Of a stretch of 64,000 bases of DNA, positions 7,458 through 15,126 are shown piece by piece. Positions within the stretch are counted from its first letter, which is position 1. Each line of letters starts with the position of its first letter. Source of the stretch: Methylocystis sp. (GTDB lineage Bacteria; Pseudomonadota; Alphaproteobacteria; Rhizobiales; Beijerinckiaceae); the NCBI GenBank assembly GCA_016178015.1, contig JACOUB010000059.1:1-64000 (forward strand), written 5' to 3'. The notes under the pieces are model-generated. The model was not told where the DNA came from, ran no database searches, and worked only from the letters and a program-made list of their open reading frames with translations. A program made the translations under genes and the position numbers.

Positions 7458-8030
7458 TCACTCCCTCCAAGCCCATGCGGAAAAGGCCGGGTCGAGCGGC
7501 GTGTGGAAAAGATGATTGCTGTAGTTGCTCAAGGTCTTGACCCCGATCGCCAGGACGATGTCCAAAATCTGCCGCTCCTTGAAACCGGCCGCCAGAAACT
7601 GTTCAACGTCGGCGCGCGCCGGCAAGCCGCGTGACTGGACCATGCGACGCGCGAACCTGGCCAAGGATTCGAGCCGGGCGTCCGCAATGACCGCTGCGCT
7701 CCGACAGGCTTCGATGACTTCCTTAGGAACGGCAGGCTTTATGTTCGCCAACAACGCGCTAAGCGCGGCAACGCAATACTCGCACCCGTTTTCGCGGCTG
7801 ATGACCAGAAAAATGAGCTCCTGTTCAACCGCGGAGAAACCGCTGCGCGTCCGAAAGGCCTTATAGCCGCCGAGGTACGTTTCGAGCAGCCCCGGCGCAT
7901 GCGCCATGCGGGCGTACATGTTGGGAATGAAGCCGACTTGCTTCTTGGCTTTGGCAAGGACGTCGCGGGCGTCGCCTTCCGCCTTCTCATAGGCGATCGG
8001 CTCCAGAGTGAGGCGGTATTCTGAGACCAT
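7458..8030 (-). CDS. Peroxidase-related CMD/AhpD-like protein, last gene of arsenic-type cluster
   Basis: Carboxymuconolactone decarboxylase/AhpD-fold protein of 190 aa from ATG 8030 (GAGGAG upstream). It carries the redox CxxC as ENGCEYCVAAL (about 85-95). In AhpD-type peroxidases a His follows the second Cys by four residues; here that residue is Leu, so the classical proton relay is missing. The N-terminus (LAKAKKQVGFIPNMYARMAH) is typical of peroxidase-related enzymes. It lies 62 bp after the ArsM-type gene on the same strand. Proteins of this fold are known beside arsenosugar-type genes; its role here is inferred. Confidence 0.82.
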   Translation of the reverse strand: MVSEYRLTLEPIAYEKAEGDARDVLAKAKKQVGFIPNMYARMAHAPGLLETYLGGYKAFRTRSGFSAVEQELIFLVISRENGCEYCVAALSALLANIKPAVPKEVIEACRSAAVIADARLESLARFARRMVQSRGLPARADVEQFLAAGFKERQILDIVLAIGVKTLSNYSNHLFHTPLDPAFSAWAWRE

Positions 8031-8091
8031 CGTCGAACTCCTCATATAACAGCGGGATTTTGTGGAGAATGGACGCCTCGCTCGCCTTGTT

Positions 8092-9057
8092 TCAACAGCA
8101 TCCGCCGCCGTCGTAAAAATAGGTCGATTGTGAAATGTGGATGTCGTCGCGGCCGAGCGCGGCCAGCGCCGCGGCAGTCTTGTCGCACACCGCGTGCGGC
8201 TGGTTCTGGCCGAGCGCGTGGCCCTTGCCGTCGTCAAAAAAATCGCGGTCGCCGAAATAGATGGCGGTCTTGCCGGTGAACACGCATGGTCCGTCCGGCG
8301 GCATTGGATTCTTGATGGCGCAAATCTCGACGCTCTCGATCGGAATCAGCCGGTCGGTCGGGTAGTGACGCGGCGCGAGCACCCGGTAAGGCCGCTTCGC
8401 GCGCACCTCGATCGTGCCGAAACCGGCGTCGGCCAGCCGCTTGACATAGTCTTGAAGGGGGATGGCGCCGGTCAGGCACATCGCCCGCAGACGTTCGTCC
8501 TGCCGCAGTTGCTCCGGCATCGGCGTCTCGCATACAGGGTCCGAGAGGATGAGCCGGCCGTTCGGCTTCAACGCCCGGTACATCTCGGCAAGCGCCCGCT
8601 TCAGATCGTCGTCATGGAAGATGTTGAATAGGCAATTCTGCGCGGCGACGTCGATCGTGCCGCTCTCGATCGGCAGATCGAGCGCGTCGCCTTGCCGCAG
8701 ATCGACGAACGAGCTTCGAAACCACGGGTTCTGACGCTCCGCCTGTTGCAGGTTGCGGCGGCAAGCCGTCAGCATTTCGTCCACCACGTCGAGGCCGACC
8801 ACGCCGCCCGGTCGGCGGCTGAAATAAGCAAATTGCAGAACCTCCATGCCGCCGCCGACGCCGACGTAAAGGATGGCCGGATCGCCGGCGAGATCGCGCG
8901 GATCGACCGTGCTGCCGCAGCCGTAGTTCATCTCGAGCATGATGTCCGGGATCGACAACTCGGGCAGTCGCCATATGGGCGTGGTCGTGCAACACAGCCC
9001 CTTCTGGGGCTCGATGGCGGCTTGCCGGTAGAGTTCGCGAGTCGTCGAGAGATACAT
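8092..9057 (-). CDS. arsM: ArsM-type arsenite methyltransferase, arsenosugar-biosynthesis type
   Basis: SAM-dependent methyltransferase of about 321 aa resembling the ArsM variants found in arsenosugar-type clusters. The N-terminus has paired Cys in KGLCCTTTPIW and a third in MNYGCGST (residues about 22-49), consistent with As(III) thiolate ligands. The SAM loop is ILYVGVGGGMEVLQ, followed by VVGLDVVDEML and GDALDLP. Further Cys occur in RAMCLTG, and the chain ends DGGGCC, another candidate metalloid site. ATG 9057 has GAGG eight bases upstream; ATG 9063 is also possible. It probably methylates trivalent arsenic. It is downstream of the anti-sigma gene in the same operon. Confidence 0.85.
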   Translation of the reverse strand: MYLSTTRELYRQAAIEPQKGLCCTTTPIWRLPELSIPDIMLEMNYGCGSTVDPRDLAGDPAILYVGVGGGMEVLQFAYFSRRPGGVVGLDVVDEMLTACRRNLQQAERQNPWFRSSFVDLRQGDALDLPIESGTIDVAAQNCLFNIFHDDDLKRALAEMYRALKPNGRLILSDPVCETPMPEQLRQDERLRAMCLTGAIPLQDYVKRLADAGFGTIEVRAKRPYRVLAPRHYPTDRLIPIESVEICAIKNPMPPDGPCVFTGKTAIYFGDRDFFDDGKGHALGQNQPHAVCDKTAAALAALGRDDIHISQSTYFYDGGGCC

Positions 9058-9096
9058 CTGCATGTCCTCGGCATGTTGGCGGCAGGAAAAAACGGC

Positions 9097-9333
9097 TCAG
9101 GCTTCAGGAGGCGCCTGCCGGAAAGATTCGATCAGTTGGTCTTCGACATGCGGCGCAAGCGGATCGGCCGGACGCGACCGAACCAGCCTCGTCGTCAGTC
9201 CGAGTTGCAGGACATAGCGATTGCAGTGCTTGCACATGGCGATGTGCAACCTGACCTTCAGCCTCCCCCATCGCCCGAGGTCGCGATCGAGATACTCGCT
9301 GGCCCTTTCGACGACCTCTTCGCAGCTCAGCAC
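9097..9333 (-). CDS. Zinc-finger (HC2-type) anti-sigma factor
   Basis: Short protein of 78 aa with LSCEEVVERASEYLDRDL followed by the zinc motif H-x3-C-x2-C (HIAMCKHCNRY), the signature of ZAS-type anti-sigma factors. GTG 9333 is chosen because AAGGAAGGA lies six bases upstream; longer readings have no family similarity. There is no transmembrane segment, so it is a soluble sensor. It follows the ECF sigma gene by 113 bp. It should hold that sigma factor inactive and may release it on thiol or metalloid stress, which would suit the surrounding genes; that trigger is a hypothesis. Confidence 0.8.
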   Translation of the reverse strand: MLSCEEVVERASEYLDRDLGRWGRLKVRLHIAMCKHCNRYVLQLGLTTRLVRSRPADPLAPHVEDQLIESFRQAPPEA

Positions 9334-9446
9334 GTGCGTCCTTCCTTTCGAGCGCTCCAGACGCTCCCCGATCGGTCTCCGCTCTGGCGAGAACGTTACG
9401 CGATGCGCCAGAATGCCGCGATTCGCAAAATGATATGTGTTCGTCG

Positions 9447-10085
9447 TCAGGTTTTGTCCGCAGCCGGAGCGTCGCCTTTCATTGCGACGATATCCTCCAA
9501 GGCCTGACGCAGGCGAGCCCGCGCTCGGTGCAACAGCACGCGCTGATTGGCCTCGCTGAGGCCGAGCAGATCGCACGTCGAGGCGGCGTCCTGTCCCTCG
9601 ATCTCGCGCATCACGATGACGGCCCGCTGCGCCGGGGGCAGCGCTTCGATGGCTGCGCCGAGATGGGCCCATATCTGTCGACCGCCGACGATCCGCTCAG
9701 GATCGATATCATCCCAGGGAAGCGGCGGATTGCTCCATCGTCCGTTGGCGGCGAAGCGGTCGGGAGACACCGCAGGTTGCGATGGGCCGCCATCTGCATC
9801 GAGGTCCGAAAAGGTGAGCGTTCGCCGGTCGCGCTTGCCGCGCGTGCGCGCCTTGTTGACGAGGATCGCATAGATCCAGCCAACCACAGCGGCGGGATCC
9901 CGCAACTTCGCAACGCCTCGGAAGACGGCCATCCAGGTTTCCTGAACGACGTCTTCCGCCGCGGCGCGCTCACGGACATAGCGCATCGCCACCGCAATCA
10001 TATTGGCGTGGTGGCGGCGGATCAAAGCCCGAAACGCTTGTTCGTCGCCCTGGAGCAGCGCCTCAAACGATTGCGGCTCGATCAC
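9447..10085 (-). CDS. ECF sigma factor within the arsenic-type cluster
   Basis: Sigma-70 family ECF factor, about 212 aa. Region 2 is FRALIRRHHANMIAVAMRYV with EDVVQETWMAVFRG; region 4 is LPPAQRAVIVMREIEGQDA with LLGLSEANQRVLLHRARARL. A linker of about 45 residues separates them. GTG 10085 has GGGGAG eight bases upstream; an in-frame GTG at 10094 is directly against that site. It precedes the zinc-finger anti-sigma gene, a standard pair. Targets probably include its own cluster, but no promoter sequence can be recognised with confidence. Confidence 0.87.
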   Translation of the reverse strand: MIEPQSFEALLQGDEQAFRALIRRHHANMIAVAMRYVRERAAAEDVVQETWMAVFRGVAKLRDPAAVVGWIYAILVNKARTRGKRDRRTLTFSDLDADGGPSQPAVSPDRFAANGRWSNPPLPWDDIDPERIVGGRQIWAHLGAAIEALPPAQRAVIVMREIEGQDAASTCDLLGLSEANQRVLLHRARARLRQALEDIVAMKGDAPAADKT

Positions 10086-10205
10086 TCGTTCCACTCCCCT
10101 GACGGCGTGCGGTTCGAACTGCTAAGGCTCTGACCACGCCGATGCGAACGTCAAGGTAAGTCGGAACGCCGGGTATGGTCCAGTCTCGAATATCCTTCGA
10201 AGCGA

Positions 10206-10760
10206 TTACGCCGCCGGCTTGATCACGCAGAATCCTTGCGCCGGCACGGCGAGCGCCGCGTTGAACTTGGACGACAGATTCTGGAAGGCGATCAGCCCGG
10301 TCAATTCGACGATGGCGTCTTCGTCCCAGTGCCGCCGCAAGCGGGCGTGCAAGGTTTCGGTCACGCCGGCGCCGGAGATGGTCATCGCCTCGGCGTAGTC
10401 GAGCGCGGTGCGCTCTTCCTCCGTAAACAAGGGACTGTCGCGCCAGCCGCTCAGCGCCTCGACCTTCTCCATCGCCGCGCCGCTCTTTAGAAGCGTCGCC
10501 GAGTTGATGTCGACGCAGAACGCGCAATGGTTGATCTGCGACACCCGAACCGTCACCAGGGACCGAAGGGCGGGCGACAGCGGCGACGAGCGCCGGTTGA
10601 GCGCGCCGTAGAGCAAGGACTCCGCGGCGAAGACCCAGGGAGAACGGCCCCACAGCAGGCCCGGCTCCAGCACCTTTCCGTAAGTGCGCTTCTGCTTCCA
10701 GAACAAGAGGCGGATGAACCATGGATACTGGTCAAGCGGCTTTGCCGTGACGGCCGTCAT
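10206..10760 (-). CDS. Carboxymuconolactone decarboxylase/AhpD-family protein
   Basis: CMD-fold protein of 184 aa with CxxC in INHCAFCVDINSA (about 96-108) and a preceding SPALRSLVTVRVSQ helix. It begins LDQYPWFIRLLFWKQKRTYGK and ends FCVIKPAA. This group often acts as a thiol-dependent peroxidase or reductase, and such proteins are found beside rSAM/glycosyltransferase clusters of arsenosugar type. Its ATG 10760 lies inside the end of the preceding gene (29-bp overlap), so translation is coupled. A gap of about 120 bp separates it from the sigma gene. Confidence 0.82.
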   Translation of the reverse strand: MTAVTAKPLDQYPWFIRLLFWKQKRTYGKVLEPGLLWGRSPWVFAAESLLYGALNRRSSPLSPALRSLVTVRVSQINHCAFCVDINSATLLKSGAAMEKVEALSGWRDSPLFTEEERTALDYAEAMTISGAGVTETLHARLRRHWDEDAIVELTGLIAFQNLSSKFNAALAVPAQGFCVIKPAA

Positions 10761-11361
10761 GTCGCCTCTCCCGAAGTTGGCGCCGCGCCAGGGCGGCGCC
10801 GTCGTCGATGTCGTCGAGCGTGTCGATCAGCGCTGCCCGCAACGGCGCCAAGTTACGCATTGTGTCGGCGAGCGCAAACGGGCTTGACCAGCGCACGCCT
10901 CTAAAGGGATCGACAAAACGTGGGCGCCGCTTGAGCCCGACAAGCCAGTAACCGCCGTCGCGGGCGGGGCCGAACACGGCGTCGCATCCGCCGAGCGCGC
11001 GGAAGCCGGCGGCGACATGCTCGCGGCGGACGCCGGGGATGTCGCTGCCGATGATGATCACCGGCCCGGGGGGCATGGCTTTGGCGACCCGCGCCATGCG
11101 CCGGCCGAGATCGCCACTCCCTTGGTCGATGCGGGGAAGGCCGGTCGGCCAGGGGCCGCTGCGCGCCGGCGTGACCGCCAAATAGGTTCGCCAGCGCGGA
11201 TCGCGCGACAGCTCGCGGACGACGGCGGCGAGCGTCGCGCGTTGGAACCGGAGCGCCGCCATCGGCCCGATGTCGGCGGCGAGGCGACGCTTGCCCGCGC
11301 CGAGGCGCGGCAGGCGCGCGAAGATCACAAGGTGGCGGGAAAGGACCATTGCGTCAGCCAT
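10732..11361 (-). CDS. Glycosyltransferase-like transferase 1 (CofC/nucleotidyltransferase-like fold)
   Basis: GT-A/nucleotidyltransferase-like protein of 209 aa of the kind annotated as rSAM/selenodomain-associated transferase 1. Visible features: LVIFARLPRLGAGKRRLAAD at the N-terminus (GxGKxRL loop), GPVIIIGSDIPGV (DxP motif) and CDAVFGPARDGGYWLVGL. ATG 11361 overlaps the upstream stop; ATG 11349 is also possible. It is immediately after transferase 2, and the two are normally found as a pair in arsenosugar-type clusters. The substrate is unknown; transfer or activation of a sugar nucleotide is plausible. Confidence 0.8.
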   Translation of the reverse strand: MADAMVLSRHLVIFARLPRLGAGKRRLAADIGPMAALRFQRATLAAVVRELSRDPRWRTYLAVTPARSGPWPTGLPRIDQGSGDLGRRMARVAKAMPPGPVIIIGSDIPGVRREHVAAGFRALGGCDAVFGPARDGGYWLVGLKRRPRFVDPFRGVRWSSPFALADTMRNLAPLRAALIDTLDDIDDGAALARRQLRERRHDGRHGKAA

Positions 11362-12019
11362 AGATGCGCTGAATGAAGCGCGGCGGCGCGCCGGCAAAAT
11401 ACAGGGCGAGGCAGGCGAGATTGCGCAAGCTGCGCAGGCGCCAGCCGTCGCGCCGCCAGCGTTCGGCGGAGGTCGCCGCTGGCGCAGACAGCGCCACGAT
11501 CGCGCGGCGTCCGATGCGGCGGACCATGTCCACATCCTCCATCAGCGGCAGCGGCCGGAACCCGCCCAACGAGTCATAGAAGGCCCGCGACAACAGTAGC
11601 CCCTGGTCGCCATAAGGCAGCCCCATCGCGCGTGTCCGCCAGCGAACCAAGGCCTCCAGCCGTCGAGCCTGGGCGCTGTCGTCGTCGAGCGCAAAGCGGA
11701 AGACGCCGGCCCGCCGCAAGTTGGCTGGGTCGCGGCAAAACGCCAGCGCTTCCGCGCGCCAGCTTAGCGCCAGCACGGTGTCGGCGTGCAGGAACAGCAG
11801 CCAGTCGCCGCTCGCCCGCTGGGCGCCCGCCGCCAGCTGCGGCCCGCGTCCGCGCGGGGCGGCGAGCACGATCGCGCCGCATTGCGCCGCCACGGCGGCG
11901 GTTGCGTCGGTCGAACCGCCGTCGGCGACGATGATCTCTTCGGCGCCGGCCAGGGCGGCAAGGGTCGCCGGCAGGACGTTCGCCGCGTCGAGGGCCGGGA
12001 TGATCACCGACAATGTCAT
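11354..12019 (-). CDS. Family 2 glycosyltransferase (transferase 2 of rSAM/selenodomain-type clusters)
   Basis: GT2 enzyme of 221 aa. The nucleotide-sugar fold begins LSVIIPALDAANVLPATL and continues EEIIVADGGSTDATA; the acidic metal site is LLFLHADT; the acceptor region has YGDQGLLLSRAFY and MEDVDMVRR. ATG 12019 overlaps the upstream stop as ATGA and has GGAAGGAG upstream. It pairs with the next gene. It could attach a sugar or a similar group to a methylated arsenical or another small molecule, but the sequence does not tell the substrate. Confidence 0.83.
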   Translation of the reverse strand: MTLSVIIPALDAANVLPATLAALAGAEEIIVADGGSTDATAAVAAQCGAIVLAAPRGRGPQLAAGAQRASGDWLLFLHADTVLALSWRAEALAFCRDPANLRRAGVFRFALDDDSAQARRLEALVRWRTRAMGLPYGDQGLLLSRAFYDSLGGFRPLPLMEDVDMVRRIGRRAIVALSAPAATSAERWRRDGWRLRSLRNLACLALYFAGAPPRFIQRIYG

Positions 12020-12720
12020 GGCGACTCCTTCCACTTGCGCAACGCGATCGGCAGCAAGGCGAGGAGGCCAAGGCCCACTAAGGCGCCGATGAGAGTCGGA
12101 CTGAACACGTCGCCGAGACGAATGTCGCCGCCTGTATCGAAGATCCGCCCGAGACCTGCGCCGAAGGCCGCATAGATGAACGTGACGGGAATGATGCCGA
12201 TGGCGGTCGCGCCGAAGAATGGGACAAACTCCACCCCCAACAAGGCCGGCGCCAGGTTGACCGCCCAGAACGGAAACACCGGCACGAGCCGTAGGAATAG
12301 CAAATAATTGAACGCGTTCTCGCGAAATCCGTTCTCCATCTTCCGCAGGAACGGGCCGGCGCGGCGGCGCAGCATATCGCCAAAGACGCTACGCGCCGCC
12401 AAGAAGAGCGCCGTGGCCCCGGCTGTCGCGCCGACGACGGCGAGAGGGCCGCCAAGCGCCACGCCGAAAAGAAAGCCGCCGGTCACGGTCATCGCGGCGC
12501 CGCCGGGCAGCGACAAGGCGACAACGACGATGTAGGCGCCGACATAGGAGAAGGCCGCAGCCGCGGCGTTGTCGCGGACGAAGGCCTGCAGGACTTGGCG
12601 GTGCTCGCGGAGAGCGTCGAGCGTCAGATAGCGGCCGAGCCCGAGCGCGACGGCGACGATGGCCAGGGCCGCCAACGCCGCCAGCGGCAGCCACCGCGCG
12701 ATCCATTTGCGGGAGCTCAT
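12016..12720 (-). CDS. TVP38/TMEM64 (VTT/DedA-like) membrane protein
   Basis: Polytopic inner-membrane protein of 234 aa. It has the conserved SNARE-associated core: ALSLPGGAAMTVTGGFLFG, then RLVPVFPFWAVNLAPALLGV, FFGATAIGIIPVTFIYA and a C-terminal helix GALVGLGLLALLPIALRKW. ATG 12720 overlaps the preceding stop (ATGA). Members often sit next to mercuric-reductase-like flavoproteins, as here, and have been linked to metalloid or lipid transport; the exact role is unknown. Confidence 0.85.
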   Translation of the reverse strand: MSSRKWIARWLPLAALAALAIVAVALGLGRYLTLDALREHRQVLQAFVRDNAAAAAFSYVGAYIVVVALSLPGGAAMTVTGGFLFGVALGGPLAVVGATAGATALFLAARSVFGDMLRRRAGPFLRKMENGFRENAFNYLLFLRLVPVFPFWAVNLAPALLGVEFVPFFGATAIGIIPVTFIYAAFGAGLGRIFDTGGDIRLGDVFSPTLIGALVGLGLLALLPIALRKWKESP

Positions 12721-14135
12721 CCGAACATCCCCAACAGGCGCACCAGCCAGCGGGTCCGCGACCCGAACAAGGTAGGAGCATAGAAACTTCCCGCCGCTCG
12801 TTTGTTGATCTCCCCCAGGGTCGGATAGGGAGCGATCATGCCGGCCAGCGCGCCGATCCTCAAGCCGCCCGACAGGGCCAATCCCCACGTTGGGATCAAT
12901 TCCCCGGCCTGCGGTCCGACGATCGTCGCCCCCAGGATGCGGCCGCGCTTGTCGACGATGGCCTTGAGGAAGCCTTGCGCGTTGCGCTCGGCGCGGGCGC
13001 GGTCGTTGTCGGCGAAATCGGCGCGCAGCACGCGGACGCGTTCGCCGTGGCGGGCGCGCGCCTCGGCCTCGGTCAATCCGACCTGGGCCAGTTCCGGGTC
13101 GGTGAAGGTTACCCATGGCAAGGCCCGCGCGTCCACCTTGGCGGGCAGGCGGAAAAGCGCGTTGCGCAGCACGATGCCGGCGTGGTGGCCGGCCCAGTGG
13201 GTGAATTGCGGCCCGCCGGCCACGTCGCCGGCGGCGAATATCCTCGGATTGCTCGTGCGGAGCCTCGCGTCCACCTCGACGCCCTTGCGGTTGAAGCGGA
13301 CGCCGGCCTTGTCCAGATCGAGGCCTTCGACATTGGCCGCGCGCCCCGCGGCGACCAGCAGGTGAGAGCCGGCGAGCCGCCCGCCGTCGGCCAAGACGAG
13401 CGCTGCGCCGGCCTCATCCTGTTCGGCGCGGGCGATGCCGGCGTTTTCCAGCAGCGTGACGCCGTCGGCCTGGAGCGCTTGCCGCACCACGGCTGCGGCC
13501 TCGGCGTCGTCCTTGGGCAGCATCGGCCCCATGTCGATTACGCTGACCTCGGCGCCCAAACGACGAAACGCTTGCGCCATCTCGCAGCCGATGGGGCCGG
13601 CGCCGATCACCAGCAGATGGCGCGGCAGCTCGGTCAGCTCGAACAGGGTTTCGTTGGTCAGAAAGGCTAACCCGTCCAGGCCCGGAATTGGCGGCACGGC
13701 AGCGCGACTTCCGGTCGCCACCACGAAGCGGCGAGCCTTTACGCGCGCATCGCCGGCGGCGACCGTGCGCTCGTCGAGGAAGCGGGCGCGCTCGCGCAGC
13801 ACGGTGCAACCAAGGCTGCGGAAGCGCTCTTCCGAATCATGCGGAGCGATGGCGGCGATGACGCCATGAACATGGTCGTGAACGGCGCGGAAGTCGATTT
13901 GCGGCGCGCCGCCGCGCACGCCGAAGGCGGCGGCCGAACGCAGGGCATGGGCGGCCTTGGCGGCGGCCAGCAACGACTTGGAAGGCACGCAACCCGCGTT
14001 GAGGCAGTCGCCCCCCATCTTGTCGGCTTCGATCAGCACGGTGCGGGCGCCCATTTGGGCGGCGCCGGCGGCGATCGACAAGCCGGCCGAGCCGGCGCCG
14101 ATGACGCAAATATCCGCCTCGATGAGCGCCCCCAT
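12717..14135 (-). CDS. Pyridine nucleotide-disulfide oxidoreductase (mercuric-reductase-like)
   Basis: FAD/NAD(P)-dependent disulfide oxidoreductase, 472 aa. The FAD motif is VIGAGSAGLSIA (about 10-21), the redox disulfide is GGDCLNAGCVPSKS (about 41-54), the second dinucleotide motif is LLVIGAGPIGCEMA, and RIFAAGDVAGG is the late FAD contact. The dimer-interface catalytic His-Glu pair of lipoamide or glutathione reductase is replaced by PYPTLGEIN, so it is not a normal dihydrolipoamide dehydrogenase. ATG 14135 has GAGGGGG upstream and follows the radical SAM gene by 7 bp. It may supply reducing thiols or reduce a metalloid substrate. Confidence 0.87.
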   Translation of the reverse strand: MGALIEADICVIGAGSAGLSIAAGAAQMGARTVLIEADKMGGDCLNAGCVPSKSLLAAAKAAHALRSAAAFGVRGGAPQIDFRAVHDHVHGVIAAIAPHDSEERFRSLGCTVLRERARFLDERTVAAGDARVKARRFVVATGSRAAVPPIPGLDGLAFLTNETLFELTELPRHLLVIGAGPIGCEMAQAFRRLGAEVSVIDMGPMLPKDDAEAAAVVRQALQADGVTLLENAGIARAEQDEAGAALVLADGGRLAGSHLLVAAGRAANVEGLDLDKAGVRFNRKGVEVDARLRTSNPRIFAAGDVAGGPQFTHWAGHHAGIVLRNALFRLPAKVDARALPWVTFTDPELAQVGLTEAEARARHGERVRVLRADFADNDRARAERNAQGFLKAIVDKRGRILGATIVGPQAGELIPTWGLALSGGLRIGALAGMIAPYPTLGEINKRAAGSFYAPTLFGSRTRWLVRLLGMFG

Positions 14136-14142
14136 GACCCCC

Positions 14143-15114
14143 TCAGGCGCCGCGGGCGGCGCAAGACGCGCCGCCAAGCACGCAAAACTCGGCGCAAAAA
14201 CGGTGATTGAGCTTCACCGGGCGGCTCGCCTCGGCGAGCGTCGCCCCCAGCTCGAACGCCTGATCGTAAGGGAGCAGCGTGCACGAGGCGACCGTCGGCC
14301 GTTGCGCGCCCTTGCGCTTGATCACCATGCGCGACGTTGCGCACATCACCGACGCAGGGTTCTTGCCGAGAATGCCCCAACAGCGCTCGGTGATCTCGGG
14401 AACGTCGGCGCGAGCGTCCATTTCGGGAAACAATACGAGGCGAGCGGGATCGTCGGGGTCGAGCGCGAGGCCCAGACGGCCGAACAAGGCGCCGTAGCCA
14501 GACCGCAGGTCGGCCTCGGGCTCGTTCCACAGGGTGCGGGCGGCCACCGACAGGTCGAAGCCGTTGTCGGCCAACCACAACAGGCCCTCGAGCGTCGGCC
14601 GCCAGCTTCGCGGCCCGCGGATTTCCTCATGCTTTGCCGCCGTATAGTGGTCGAGCGAGACGCGAAGCGACAACTGGCCGGGGAAGCGCCGATGCAGGTC
14701 CAGTAAAGAAGCTTGCAGCCGCTGCATGGGCTTCATGGCGTTGGTCAGCGCCAGCACCCTGAAGCCGCCAGCCAGGCCGTCCTCGATGATCCCCAGAATG
14801 TCGGGATTCATGAACGGCTCGCCGCCGGTAAGGCCGATCTCTTGTAAGTCCGGGCAGGCGCCGCGCGCCTCGTCGAGAAAGGCGCGGACCTCGTCGCGAC
14901 TGATATAGGCGAGCCGGTCGTTCTTCGGGCTCGACTCGATGTAGCAATCGCGGCAGGCGAGGTTGCACAGCGTGCCGGTGTTGAACCACAGCGTCTTCAG
15001 CGCCGTCAGCGGCACAACGGCGCGCCGCTCGCCGGCGGCGGTGATGTCGGGATCGGCGAACTTCGACGCGGCGGTCGGCGCTGTTTCGCTGGCAAATGTT
15101 TCCTCGAACGACAT
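14143..15114 (-). CDS. Radical SAM protein of arsenic-type cluster
   Basis: Radical SAM enzyme of 323 aa. The [4Fe-4S] motif is CNLACRDCY (CX3CX2C, about residues 53-61), followed by GLTGGEPFMNPDI and LSLRVSLDHYTAAKH. The C-terminus has extra Cys (VMCATSRMV, VASCTLLPYD, FCAEFCVLGGASC) that could bind an auxiliary cluster. The motif differs from the CxxxCxHC-type ArsS selenoproteins of known arsenosugar clusters, and no in-frame TGA extension suggests selenocysteine. ATG 15114 has GAGGAC upstream. It lies between the PiT and flavoprotein genes with 7-12 bp gaps. The reaction is unknown. Confidence 0.85.
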   Translation of the reverse strand: MSFEETFASETAPTAASKFADPDITAAGERRAVVPLTALKTLWFNTGTLCNLACRDCYIESSPKNDRLAYISRDEVRAFLDEARGACPDLQEIGLTGGEPFMNPDILGIIEDGLAGGFRVLALTNAMKPMQRLQASLLDLHRRFPGQLSLRVSLDHYTAAKHEEIRGPRSWRPTLEGLLWLADNGFDLSVAARTLWNEPEADLRSGYGALFGRLGLALDPDDPARLVLFPEMDARADVPEITERCWGILGKNPASVMCATSRMVIKRKGAQRPTVASCTLLPYDQAFELGATLAEASRPVKLNHRFCAEFCVLGGASCAARGA

Positions 15115-15126
15115 CGAGTGTCCTCA

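Noticed and set aside
9334-9446. Possible sigma-dependent promoter in the gap between sigma and anti-sigma genes
   Set aside because: A gtaacg-like -35 is visible but no second element at a suitable distance; too weak to annotate.
10206-10760. Calling the CMD protein a true AhpD peroxidase
   Set aside because: CxxC is present but the expected His is Asn and the family includes many non-peroxidases, so only the fold is named.
14143-15114. Selenocysteine in the radical SAM protein
   Set aside because: No in-frame TGA inside the conserved part and no SECIS-like hairpin could be recognised.
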